A stretch of 27,770 nucleotides of DNA from the NCBI GenBank assembly GCA_035490315.1, contig DATHET010000245.1, positions 1 to 27,770 on the forward strand. Reading direction: 5' to 3'. This stretch comes from JADJQU01 sp035490315 (GTDB taxonomy: Bacteria; Planctomycetota; UBA1135; GCA-002686595). This document shows positions 1-8,246 of this stretch, piece by piece (the stretch's first letter is position 1; every line of letters starts with the position of its first letter). The translations under genes were made by a program, and so were the position numbers. Under the pieces are notes generated by a model that was given only the letters and a program-made list of their open reading frames with translations, searched no databases and was not told the origin of the DNA.

Positions 1-139
1 TGAGCACCCCCGCGAGCTGGGCTGCCGCCGGGAAGGCGACAGTCTGATCGGGACCGGCGTCGGGAGAAACCTGGGGCGAGGCCGAGACCAAGGCCGGGGA
101 GGCTGCCAGCAGGACGATTGCGAGTGTGCGCGAGAGCAT
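1..139 (-). CDS. Secreted protein with Ig/PKD-like start (partial)
   Basis: Only the first 46 codons are in the window; the gene runs off the left edge. The start ATG at 139 gives a typical signal peptide (MLSRTLAIVLLAASPALVSA), followed by a stretch around GPDQTVAFPAAAQLAGVL. That wording is usual at the beginning of PKD/Ig-like domains in large exported proteins (known family pattern). An in-frame ATG at 169 would add ten residues before the signal peptide and is less likely. It is divergent from the hydrolase gene at 348. What follows the domain start cannot be seen, so the function is unknown; export is the only firm inference. Confidence 0.6.
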   Translation of the reverse strand, partial: MLSRTLAIVLLAASPALVSASPQVSPDAGPDQTVAFPAAAQLAGVL

Positions 140-347
140 AGGAGAGGCGGTTGGGACCAGATCCGTCATGTTTTGCGAATGAAACTAGACAGGTGAACGG
201 AGGTTCAGGTTCCCTGGGTTTCTGGAATTCCCGACGCAAACCCGTCGCGGAGTTTCCTGACTGAAAAGTTACCCCCTCCTGGAAGACCTGCACCGCCAGG
301 CCCCAGAATCCGCCCCCGGCCCCCCGCCACCTTCCGCCCACACTCCC
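140..347. other. Divergent intergenic region
   Basis: About 208 bases lie between two divergently transcribed genes and should hold both promoters. The part near 165-260 is somewhat richer in A and T than its surroundings. I could not pick out a convincing -35/-10 pair, operator or small gene. Confidence 0.4.
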
Positions 348-1244
348 ATGCCCATCTCCGCACGCCTGGTCCTCGGTCTCACCGCAGCTTCGCTCTTCAC
401 CGCCGGCTGGGCCGCCATCCCCGCCCAGGACAAGGCCCCCGAGATCAAGATCCACCCGGTCGCCGGGACGGTGTCGATGCTCGAGGGCGAAGGCGGCAAC
501 ATCGGCGTCTGCGCCGGCCCCGAGGGAGCCCTGATGATCGACGACCAGTACGCGCGCATGGCGCCCAAGATCCAGGTCGCCCTCGCGACCCTCACGAAGG
601 AGCCGCTGCGCTTCCTGATCAACACGCACTGGCACGGCGATCACACCGGCGGGAACGAGACCTTCGGCGCGCTGGTTCCGATCGTCGCCCACAAGAACGT
701 TCGCGAGCGCATGTCCAAGCCCAGCGCAGGCCGCGGGGGCGACAAGCCTGCTTCTCCCCCGAAAGCTCTGCCGGTGCTCACGTTCGAGGACTCCGTGACG
801 CTGCACTGCAACGGCGAGGAGATCGTAGTGCACCACGTCGCACCGGCGCACACGGACGGCGACAGCATCATCTGGTTCAAGACTTCGAACGTCGTGCACC
901 TCGGCGACCTGTGGTTCAACGGCCGCTTCCCGTTCATCGACCAGGACTCGGGCGGCAGCGTTCGCGGCCTGACCAAGGACATCGCGGACTTGCTAGCGAC
1001 CTTGCCCAAGGACGCGAAGCTGATTCCTGGTCACGGACCGCTCGGCACGCTGGAGGAATTGAGGAGCTACCACGCAATGCTCGTCGACACGCAGAAGCTC
1101 GTCGCCGACGCGCTCGCCGCGGGCAAGGACGCCCGCGCGATGAAGAAAGACAACTTGCTCGCCAAGTACTCGAGCTGGAACTGGGAGTTCATCAAGGCCG
1201 ACACGTTCATCGACATGCTGGTGCGCGAGGAGGAGGCGAAGTAG
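348..1244 (+). CDS. Exported metallo-beta-lactamase-fold hydrolase
   Basis: A 298-residue zinc-dependent hydrolase of the metallo-beta-lactamase superfamily. The first 26 residues are a signal peptide (hydrophobic core LVLGLTAASLFTAGWAA), so it probably acts in the periplasm or outside the cell. The full metal-ligand set is visible: HWHGDH at 94-99 (H94, H96, D98, H99), H168 in APAHTDGD, D187 in HLGDLWF and H229 in PGHG. This pattern supports an intact two-zinc site. Substrate cannot be read from sequence; exported members include beta-lactamases, lactonases and many uncharacterised hydrolases. The gene stands alone, with a possible terminator hairpin just after the stop. The start at 348 is the only ATG that keeps the signal peptide complete. 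Confidence 0.9.
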   Translation: MPISARLVLGLTAASLFTAGWAAIPAQDKAPEIKIHPVAGTVSMLEGEGGNIGVCAGPEGALMIDDQYARMAPKIQVALATLTKEPLRFLINTHWHGDHTGGNETFGALVPIVAHKNVRERMSKPSAGRGGDKPASPPKALPVLTFEDSVTLHCNGEEIVVHHVAPAHTDGDSIIWFKTSNVVHLGDLWFNGRFPFIDQDSGGSVRGLTKDIADLLATLPKDAKLIPGHGPLGTLEELRSYHAMLVDTQKLVADALAAGKDARAMKKDNLLAKYSSWNWEFIKADTFIDMLVREEEAK

Positions 1245-1250
1245 CAGCCA

Positions 1251-1274
1251 GGAGCGCAGTCCATGGCGCGCTCC
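1251..1274 (+). terminator. Stem-loop after hydrolase gene
   Basis: GGAGCGC (1251-1257) pairs with GCGCTCC (1268-1274) around a ten-base loop, seven bases after the stop codon of the hydrolase gene. No T-tract follows, so intrinsic termination is uncertain. Confidence 0.35.
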
Positions 1275-1286
1275 GTCACCGTCCGC

Positions 1287-1328
1287 CAGGCGTAAGTTGC
1301 GGAAGCGCAGCTGGTCGCCGTGATCCTG
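1287..1328 (-). pseudogene. Remnant of a DUF1080 gene 3' end
   Basis: Read on the minus strand, these 42 bases encode QDHGDQLRFRNLRL, which matches QDHGDQVRFRNIRL near the C-terminus of the intact DUF1080 protein encoded at 3381-6167. The DNA matches 3402-3443 at 39 of 42 positions, in the same orientation. The similarity stops abruptly on both sides and there is no start, stop or body of the domain here. This is best explained as a leftover of a second DUF1080 gene or a recombination scar. The HEAT-like lipoprotein gene lies exactly between the two copies. Confidence 0.6.
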
Positions 1329-1362
1329 ATTCCGCGTGGCGTTCAGCGGCTCCGGGAAAAGT

Positions 1363-3378
1363 ATGGGGATGGGAAACCCTTCCATTCGGGCACGTCTTCA
1401 TGTTGCGAGCGTCACTGCGTTGTGCTGGACCCTGCTGGGGAGCTGCATTTCCGAGTCTCCTCCCCATTCCCCCGATGTTTGCCTTGCGCACGCAGCTGAG
1501 CCGCCCGCAGCGGCCTCGACCGCGCGACTGAAGTCAACGCCGCAGCCGGAGCCCGTTCCATGGCGCAAAGCGTTCATCACCGCTCTGCGCGCCGACAAGT
1601 TCGAATGCATCGAGCAGCTGGGTCGCGACGCCTCGCGGTTCGGCATGGGAGACTCCGAGCTTGCGGCTGAGCTCGTCACACACCATGCGCACCACTTCTA
1701 CTGGTGGGACCGGAGCACCCCCGACCCCCTCGAGGTCATTGGCCCAGTCGCTCTCGACGCGCTGATCAGCGAGCCTCACGCCGTGAACATGGCGCACGTT
1801 TCCAATCCTGCCTTTCGAGGCTTCCGGCCGGAATGGGCGGGAGCTGAGAACGACCTGATCGCTCGCTTGCAAGGCGCCGACGAGCGCACGGCCATCGCGC
1901 TCGGCGAATGGCTCGCCAACGTCGAGGGAGAAGGCCCTTCCGCGCTTGGCCCACTGCTCGCGAATGCAAGCAAGGACCTGCGCGTGCCGCTCTTGATGGT
2001 TGCGTCCGCGAGGCGAAAGCTGCGCGCTCCCTTGATCGAAAGTCTTGGTCCTTTCCTTGCGGACGAGGACGACGAGACGCGTTACTGGGCTTGCTTCGCG
2101 CTTGGAAGCCAGCTGCCGGACTCGCTCGACATGCTGCTCCAGGCCGCTGACGACGCCGATCCTCGGATCCGGGCCTGTGTCTTCGAGTCGATCGATGCCG
2201 CACTCAATCCGCGTTTCGCCACCATCCGACTCGGTGATCCCTATGTCAGCGCGCTCGAGAAAGCCTCGGACACCTGGCAAACCGGCTCCGCGCTACTCCA
2301 CGAGCGTCTGAGGTCCGAAGCGACGCTGGAACGAGCGTTGCGACGCGGGCTCCTGGATCCCGACGACGCCGTCAGCCTCCCGGCGCTGCGCATCCTCTAC
2401 AAGGTCTGCACCTGGCCCGAGGCAACGAGAGCGATCCTCTTGGAACTGACGCGCAATGAATCGCGCGTACGACGTTTTTGGGCTCAAGCGACTCTAGAGC
2501 AAAAAGAGCCGGGACGATGGAGAGAGCTGCTCGGTCTGCGCGAGTCACGAGCAGCTCGGATCCACGAGCCAGGTACGTCGCTCCCCGCGACCGATCTGGC
2601 CTTGCTCTCGAGCCTGAAGTCCGAAAGCCATGCATGGAAAATCACGATCACGGCCTGCGACTCGATCCTGCCCGAGCTGATTGCCCGCGCCGAGGAACTC
2701 ACGCGTCCGGGATTTGTGGATGCCGTGCAGGTCCTCGAGCGCATGACTTCGATCCTCCACACCAAAATCCAGGCTGAGTGGGAGCTGGCGATGAGCGGGA
2801 TGAACCCCGGGGACTACGCGGGCGGACTGCTCGACCTCGGAGCGGCCTGCCATCCCCTCATGTCATACCACGCCCTGCTCGACAGCGAGGAGTGCCTGGC
2901 AGGTGGCTGGCAAGACGGGGAGAGTGCGATGTGGGTGCTTGCGCACAGCGGGACCGCGGGTGTACCCGTGCTGACTCTCTGCATGCAGCAATTCGAATGC
3001 GATTCCGAATTGCGAGAGCTGGGATGCTCGCGACTGATTGCATCGATACCGGGCGGACTCGAGCTGGGCGCGCCCTTCCTCCTTGCGCATTGGCATCGCG
3101 CTGGCCTCTATTACGGCCGCTGGAGCACGAACAACGATTGGGATGCCGGAGCGGTCGGCCAAATCTTCAAGAACGCGGACGAGTGCCTCGAGCCCTGGAT
3201 CCTGCGCGGTCTGCGCAGCCATCGCGCCGTCGTGCGTTCGCGTTCGTGCGCCGCGGCTGCTTGCCTGGGTCCGCGCGCGAGTGACGCGATCCGACTCGAG
3301 CTCGAGCGGTTGGGACTCGATCCAAGCGCCGAGGTGCGCGAGGCCGCGGCCCATGCGCTGGCCTCGCTCGGAAACTGA
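1363..3378 (+). CDS. HEAT-repeat-like lipoprotein
   Basis: A 671-residue predicted lipoprotein. From the ATG at 1363 there is a short basic n-region, a hydrophobic segment and a lipobox (LGSC) with the lipidated cysteine at residue 28; an in-frame GTG at 1336 would lengthen the n-region and is less likely. The rest is alpha-helical. Two stretches look like HEAT/armadillo-type helical repeats: about residues 223-282 (paired helices around DETRYWACFALGSQL and DPRIRACVFESIDAAL) and the last 60 residues (HRAVVRSRSCAAAACLG, SAEVREAAAHALASLG). Such repeats usually bind other proteins. No catalytic motif was recognised. Its stop lies two bases from the stop of the convergent DUF1080 gene, and copies of the DUF1080 3' end flank it, which suggests it was inserted or rearranged into place. 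Confidence 0.75.
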   Translation: MGMGNPSIRARLHVASVTALCWTLLGSCISESPPHSPDVCLAHAAEPPAAASTARLKSTPQPEPVPWRKAFITALRADKFECIEQLGRDASRFGMGDSELAAELVTHHAHHFYWWDRSTPDPLEVIGPVALDALISEPHAVNMAHVSNPAFRGFRPEWAGAENDLIARLQGADERTAIALGEWLANVEGEGPSALGPLLANASKDLRVPLLMVASARRKLRAPLIESLGPFLADEDDETRYWACFALGSQLPDSLDMLLQAADDADPRIRACVFESIDAALNPRFATIRLGDPYVSALEKASDTWQTGSALLHERLRSEATLERALRRGLLDPDDAVSLPALRILYKVCTWPEATRAILLELTRNESRVRRFWAQATLEQKEPGRWRELLGLRESRAARIHEPGTSLPATDLALLSSLKSESHAWKITITACDSILPELIARAEELTRPGFVDAVQVLERMTSILHTKIQAEWELAMSGMNPGDYAGGLLDLGAACHPLMSYHALLDSEECLAGGWQDGESAMWVLAHSGTAGVPVLTLCMQQFECDSELRELGCSRLIASIPGGLELGAPFLLAHWHRAGLYYGRWSTNNDWDAGAVGQIFKNADECLEPWILRGLRSHRAVVRSRSCAAAACLGPRASDAIRLELERLGLDPSAEVREAAAHALASLGN

Positions 3379-3380
3379 AC

Positions 3381-6167
3381 TCAGCGCGGCGGCGGGACGC
3401 GCAGGCGGATGTTGCGGAAGCGCACCTGGTCGCCGTGATCCTGGAGCACGATGTGGCCGCTGCGGTTCTTGCCGTAGTCGGGCATCTTCGCGAACTTCGA
3501 CGCTGCGACCTTCGCCTCCCACTCCGGCGTCCACATCTCGTAGCTGCACTGCAGGTGCCCGTTGAGCCAGTGCTCGACATGCGGACCGACGACGAGCAGC
3601 CGCGCGCGATTCCACTGACCCGGCGGATACGTCGCGTCGAACGGCGGCGCATCGAGCGCGTAATTCGACCCCGCTGACGTCAGCGGATTCTTCCCGTCGG
3701 GATGCTCGAGGTTGTCGAGGATCTGCATCTCGGGCCCGGTCTCGTAGGGCGCGCCGTGATCCTCGCTCGAGTGGAACATCACGCCGCTGTTGCCGCCCGG
3801 CGCGATCTGCCATTCGAGCTCGAGCTCGAAATCCGCGAACTCCTCGACCGTCGTCAGATCGCCGCCGCCTTCGCCGCGATCGAGCACACCGTCGGCAGCG
3901 CGCCAGCCCGCGGGAGGTCCGTCCTGTTTCCATCCGCGCCAGCCATGCATCGTCGAGCCGTCGAAGAGGTCGCGCCAGCCTGCGGCTTGCTGCTCGGCAC
4001 TCGCCGCGCGCGCTTTCGACGCCAGTGGCGCGCTGGCTTCGCCGCGCACTCCGACGGGGATGCGATTCAACGTGTACCAGGCTTCCGTCGTCCAGGGAGA
4101 ACGTCCGCGCTCGTCGAAGAACGGCCCGCCGAGCCGCAGGTACACCACGTGGCCTTCCTTGCAGCCCTCGACCTCGAGGAAGACGCGCTTGCGATCGGGG
4201 GAGAGGCTCGCCGAGGCGACGCGCAGCTTTTCGACGTCGAGCTTGGGTCCGCCGTACTGCTCGGTGGGCTGGTACCACCATTGCTGCAGCGCGTAGGCCT
4301 CGGGATCGCCGCCGAGGCCCTCCTCGAGCGGCTCGGTGAACTCGATCTCGAAACCGTTCTCGCGCGCGCGCACGGCGAGCATCTCGAAGGCCGAAGCTCC
4401 GCTGTAGCTGAGCCGCTCCAGGCCGAAGTTGTGCTTACCCTCCTGGCCCCAGTTGCCGGTCGAGCCGATGCCGCCGACGTACATCGCTCCGTCGGGCCCG
4501 ATGCGCAGCCGATTGATCCCTGCCTCGAGTCCTTGCGTGAAGCGGAACACGGCTCCCTGCCACACGCCGTCGATCACTTCGAGGGCGGCGCGCTGCACGC
4601 CGCCGTGGGTCACGTCGCCGAAGACCATCTGGCCCGAGTAGGGTCCGTGACCGGCGGGGAGCAGCGCGGGCTCGCTCGGGCTGTTGCCGATTTCATCCTG
4701 GGGTAGCCAGAGCACCGGTGGTGTGACGGCCAGGCCGGCGGCTTCTTCGTGCAGCACGGCGCGCGAGCCGTAGAAGGCGCCGCGCTCGAGGTGCAGGAGC
4801 TTCGACGAGGGCAGCCAGTCGCCCTGGTTGTCCGTGATGAAAATGTCGCCTCCCGTGCCCAGGCCGATGCCGTTGGGAGTGCGCAGGCCGTGGGCGTAGA
4901 ACTCGAAGGATCCGTCGCGCGGATCGATGCGCAGCGTGGAGCCGCGACCGGGCACCTGATTCGGCGCGCTGGCTCCGCCGGGCAGAATCGCGACGGCGAG
5001 ATTGGCGTAGAAGAATCCGTCCTTCTCGACCAGGCCGAAAGCGAACTCGTGGAAGTTGGCGGAGACGTCCCAGCCCGAGCAGATGCAGCGGTATTCGTCG
5101 ATCGTGTCGTTGCCGTCGAGGTCGATCAGCTCGGTCAGCTCCTGCTTCTGCAGCACGTAGATCTTTCCGCCGACCACGCGCAGGCCGAGCGGCTCGGCGA
5201 GTCCCGACGCGATCAGCTTGGTGACCACCTTCGACGGATCGTCGCCGGCTGTTCCGCTGAGCAACCACACGGCGCCGATCGCATCCCAGGTGCAGACCAC
5301 CATCCGACCGTCGGGGAGCCAGTCGATCCCGCCGACGCGCGGCTGGAAGGAATCGGGACGGACGCGCTGGACTCGGTAGGCGGGGTGCGCGCCGGCGATG
5401 TCGCGGCGGTCGCCGGGCGCGCCGCGGACCAGGGCGCGGACGGCGCGTTTTTCTCCCGGAGCGGTCAAGCGCACGATGCCGGTGCGCGTCGCGAGCGAGG
5501 ACTCGGGCACGAGCTCGAAGTCCGTCGCGGAAGGGCGCCGCCATTCCAGGCGCAGCATCGCTCCGCCCAGGGATTCGAAGTGGCGGATGTCGATCGCGTG
5601 CCAGCCGGCGGCCAGGTCGGCGCTGCCTTCCTTGGCCTTGGGCGAGTGCAGACCGTCGTGATCGATCACCTTGCGCGCGTCGATCGAGAGGGTGCTGCCG
5701 TCGTCGCTCGACAGGCGCAGGGCGTAGAGGCCGTCCTCCGGGGCGTAGAGCGCGCCGCTCAGGAAGCTCAAGTAGTTCGACTCCATGCCGAAATCGCCGC
5801 GTTCCTCGTCGAGGTCGATCGAGGTCACGACGCGCGAGACGTTCGGCGTCTGGCCGGGCATCAGCTGGATCAGTTCCGACAGCGGGCCGTCGACCTGGAA
5901 TGCCTGCAGCCACAGGCCGCTTTCCCAGAGCGTGCTGCGCTCCGCGGGCGTGATCTTGATCGTCGGGAGCAATCGTGTCGCAGGCACCGGAGTGGGCTCT
6001 GCGACGGGCAGCGTTTCCTTCAGCGGCTTGGTCGCGTCGTTCTCGGGCGGAGCAGGGTTCGTCGGGCTCGAACTGTCTTTCGGGGCGTCGTCGCTGCGCT
6101 TGGGCGCGTCGTGGCAGGCGAGCGTGGTCGCTGCGAGCAGCAGGGCGATGGCGGCTGCGCGTCTCAT
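3381..6167 (-). CDS. Lipoprotein: PA14-like, propeller and DUF1080 domains
   Basis: A 928-residue predicted lipoprotein (lipobox TLAC, C18) with a low-complexity Pro/Asp/Lys linker to about residue 75. Domains in order: PA14-like carbohydrate-binding module at about 80-215 (DGLYALRLSSDDGSTLSID, then GGAMLRLEWRRPS); a beta-propeller resembling sorbosone/glucose dehydrogenase-type proteins at about 270-590 (GGIDWLPDGRMVV, GLRTPNGIGLG, RIGPDGAMYVGG); a linker domain; and a C-terminal DUF1080 domain at about 730-925 (LFDGSTMHGW, GGNSGVMFHS, EMQILDN, DHGDQVRFRN). DUF1080 is the family now named 3-keto-disaccharide hydrolase. Last gene of a five-gene minus-strand operon; its ATG overlaps the upstream stop by four bases (ATGA), implying translational coupling. 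Inferred role: binding and cleaving oxidised glycosides at the cell surface. The exact substrate is unknown. Confidence 0.85.
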   Translation of the reverse strand: MRRAAAIALLLAATTLACHDAPKRSDDAPKDSSSPTNPAPPENDATKPLKETLPVAEPTPVPATRLLPTIKITPAERSTLWESGLWLQAFQVDGPLSELIQLMPGQTPNVSRVVTSIDLDEERGDFGMESNYLSFLSGALYAPEDGLYALRLSSDDGSTLSIDARKVIDHDGLHSPKAKEGSADLAAGWHAIDIRHFESLGGAMLRLEWRRPSATDFELVPESSLATRTGIVRLTAPGEKRAVRALVRGAPGDRRDIAGAHPAYRVQRVRPDSFQPRVGGIDWLPDGRMVVCTWDAIGAVWLLSGTAGDDPSKVVTKLIASGLAEPLGLRVVGGKIYVLQKQELTELIDLDGNDTIDEYRCICSGWDVSANFHEFAFGLVEKDGFFYANLAVAILPGGASAPNQVPGRGSTLRIDPRDGSFEFYAHGLRTPNGIGLGTGGDIFITDNQGDWLPSSKLLHLERGAFYGSRAVLHEEAAGLAVTPPVLWLPQDEIGNSPSEPALLPAGHGPYSGQMVFGDVTHGGVQRAALEVIDGVWQGAVFRFTQGLEAGINRLRIGPDGAMYVGGIGSTGNWGQEGKHNFGLERLSYSGASAFEMLAVRARENGFEIEFTEPLEEGLGGDPEAYALQQWWYQPTEQYGGPKLDVEKLRVASASLSPDRKRVFLEVEGCKEGHVVYLRLGGPFFDERGRSPWTTEAWYTLNRIPVGVRGEASAPLASKARAASAEQQAAGWRDLFDGSTMHGWRGWKQDGPPAGWRAADGVLDRGEGGGDLTTVEEFADFELELEWQIAPGGNSGVMFHSSEDHGAPYETGPEMQILDNLEHPDGKNPLTSAGSNYALDAPPFDATYPPGQWNRARLLVVGPHVEHWLNGHLQCSYEMWTPEWEAKVAASKFAKMPDYGKNRSGHIVLQDHGDQVRFRNIRLRVPPPR

Positions 6168-6910
6168 TTCGACTTGGGATCTGGAGCCGGCTTGAAGAAC
6201 AGCATCAGCTCGTTGCGCGGCGCGGCGGCGTCAAGCGGCACGCTCGCGCTCAAGCTGCGGCCCACCGAGCCGTCGGGGAAGCTCGCTTCGCGATCCTCGA
6301 CGCCGCTCAGCCGCTCCATCAGGTAACCGACGCACTCGGCCTGGATCGCGATCGAGATGGTCTGGCCCGCGGGGATTCCCGTGGCCGTGAACGTGCGCCG
6401 CAATCCGACCAGGCCCTTGGAGAGCCACGGCGCGAGTGAAGTGGGATCGTCCGCGAGTTTTTCCGGCCGCACGAACTCCGGAGTCTCCTCGACGCGCACC
6501 ACGGTTCCGTCGGCGAGCTTCAAGTCGTATTGCAAGCGCACCTCGCCCTTCTGCAGCAGGTAGCCGCGCCAACGCGGGGTCAAGGCGCTGGTCTTGCCGT
6601 CGCTCGAAGTGGCTGACCACGCCGTGCCGTCGCGGCCTTGGAGATACGCCGTGCCTTCACTGGTCGGCTGCGGACCGTGGACGGTCGTGTAGACCGCGCC
6701 ATCGAAGTGCACGCCGCCTTTCCAGGCCTTGTACAGGCCGCACCAGGTCGCGTCGTAGGCGACCCACATCTCGCTCGACAGGGCGATCGAGACCATGCGC
6801 GGCCGCTGGTCGAGCACCGAGCGGAACACCCAGGGATCGCGCGGCCGCTGCACCGGGGATTGGACCGGTGTGAGCAGCAGACACAGGCTCATCGCAAACA
6901 GAGTGCGCAT
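6164..6910 (-). CDS. Exported DPWVFRSVLD-module protein (possibly DUF6797)
   Basis: A 248-residue protein with a signal peptide (MRTLFAMSLCLLLTPVQS) followed by DPWVFRSVLDQRPRM, then WVAYDATWCGLYKAWKGGV and VYTTVHGPQPTSEG. From memory, this pattern forms the N-terminal module of large planctomycete and verrucomicrobial proteins that also carry PA14, propeller and cytochrome c domains; I believe it corresponds to DUF6797 but cannot check. Here it stands alone, and its stop overlaps the start of the PA14/propeller/DUF1080 gene, so the two products probably work together as a split version of such a protein. The start ATG lies eight bases after the stop of the MFS gene. No catalytic residues can be assigned. 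Confidence 0.7.
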   Translation of the reverse strand: MRTLFAMSLCLLLTPVQSPVQRPRDPWVFRSVLDQRPRMVSIALSSEMWVAYDATWCGLYKAWKGGVHFDGAVYTTVHGPQPTSEGTAYLQGRDGTAWSATSSDGKTSALTPRWRGYLLQKGEVRLQYDLKLADGTVVRVEETPEFVRPEKLADDPTSLAPWLSKGLVGLRRTFTATGIPAGQTISIAIQAECVGYLMERLSGVEDREASFPDGSVGRSLSASVPLDAAAPRNELMLFFKPAPDPKSK

Positions 6911-6918
6911 GGGAAGGA

Positions 6919-8214
6919 CTACGCTGAGCGGAGGACTTTCGCGGCCTGACGGTCGGGATAGAAGACGCGCAGCAGCGCGAGACAGACTAGCGCGGCCCAC
7001 ATCGGCGCGGAAAAAAGTTTGCGATAGTCCATCGTGCCCGAGGCGCTGGCCCACTCTGCCACGGCGCCGGCCACCCAGCTGCCGACGATGATGCCGACTC
7101 CGATGATCACGAGATTGAAGAGATTCTGCGCGCTCGCGCGCACATCGGGGCTGGTCTCTTCGTCGACGATCATGAAGGCCACGAAAATGAAGCAGCCGAA
7201 GCAGAGTCCGTGCAGCCCGACGCCGAAAAGCAGCAGGAGACCCGAATCCTGCATGTAGGCGAACAGCGCCATGCGCAGCGCATAGGCGATGAGTCCAACG
7301 GCGAGCAGCGACTTGCGCGAAACGTTTTTCGCCACCAGCGGGATCAGGCCGAGCACCATCACCTCCACCATCTGCCCGATGGTCATGAAACCACCGCCGC
7401 CGACTCCGAAGATCGTGCGGAAGATTTCCGGGACCTCGAGCTTGGCGTGCAGGAAGCCCTCGGTGTGCACGAAGTAGAATTGGTGGATGCAGCTGACCGG
7501 CACCGCGAGCAGGAAGAGCGTCAGCAGCGGTTGACGGCGCACCTCGCCCAACGCGACGAAGACGGCATTGGACTTCGCGCTCTTGGTCGGCGGCGTCGAC
7601 GGCAGTGTGAAGCAGTAGAGCCCCATCAGTGCACCCAGCACGGCGCTCAGCTTGAACGCATCTGCCTTGCCGGCGACCTGCGCGAGGTGCACGACGTCCG
7701 CACTCGCGCCAGCCGGAGTGTGGGCATAGCCCAGCCAATGCCCCAGAGCGATGCCGACCACGATCCAACCGAAGGTCCCCCACATGCGCACCTTGCCGAA
7801 GTCGCGGTCGCGGTCGGCGAGGTGGTGAAACGCGAGGCTGTTGGTCAGCGCGAGCGTCGGGGAGTAGACCAGCCCGTAGATCAGCGAAAAGGTCAGGAAG
7901 CCCTGAAAGCTCTCGACCGCGGCGAGTTGCCAGATCAGGACTGCGCCGATCAAGTGACTGATGCCGAGGAATTTTTCGGTGGCGAAGTAGCGGTCCGCGA
8001 TCTGGCCGGCGATGAAGGGCCCGAGAATTGCACCGACGGCGCCGGCAGCGAAAAGCGAACCGATCTGCTCCGGCGGGAGCTTGCGGTGCTCGCTCAAGAA
8101 CGACCACAGGAACGGCAGCCACGCGCCCCAGATCGCGTACTGCAGGAACATCATGACCGAGAGTCGCAGCTTCAGCGCAGGGTGCGCGACTCTCGGCGGG
8201 ACAGGAGATGCCAT
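6919..8214 (-). CDS. MFS sugar/nucleoside:H+ symporter-like transporter
   Basis: A 431-residue inner-membrane protein with about twelve hydrophobic helices, the first at residues 20-40 (MMFLQYAIWGAWLPFLWSF). The N-terminal wording (FLQYAIWGAW, then IGSLFAAGAVGAILGPFIAGQIADRY) is typical of the nucleoside:H+ symporter-like branch of the major facilitator superfamily. The ATG at 8214 is chosen because it leaves a short basic N-terminus before the first helix; the open frame continues upstream only as an antisense shadow. It sits 32 bases after the TIM-barrel gene and eight before the DPWVFRSVLD gene. In this operon it most likely imports a sugar or sugar derivative released outside the cytoplasm; the true substrate is unknown. 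Confidence 0.85.
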   Translation of the reverse strand: MASPVPPRVAHPALKLRLSVMMFLQYAIWGAWLPFLWSFLSEHRKLPPEQIGSLFAAGAVGAILGPFIAGQIADRYFATEKFLGISHLIGAVLIWQLAAVESFQGFLTFSLIYGLVYSPTLALTNSLAFHHLADRDRDFGKVRMWGTFGWIVVGIALGHWLGYAHTPAGASADVVHLAQVAGKADAFKLSAVLGALMGLYCFTLPSTPPTKSAKSNAVFVALGEVRRQPLLTLFLLAVPVSCIHQFYFVHTEGFLHAKLEVPEIFRTIFGVGGGGFMTIGQMVEVMVLGLIPLVAKNVSRKSLLAVGLIAYALRMALFAYMQDSGLLLLFGVGLHGLCFGCFIFVAFMIVDEETSPDVRASAQNLFNLVIIGVGIIVGSWVAGAVAEWASASGTMDYRKLFSAPMWAALVCLALLRVFYPDRQAAKVLRSA

Positions 8215-8246
8215 GGGGACTTGGGTCTTGGGCGGGACGGCGCGCG

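Noticed and set aside
4749..6326. 525-residue open frame on the plus strand
   Set aside because: It is antisense to the PA14/propeller/DUF1080 gene and contains no recognisable domain.
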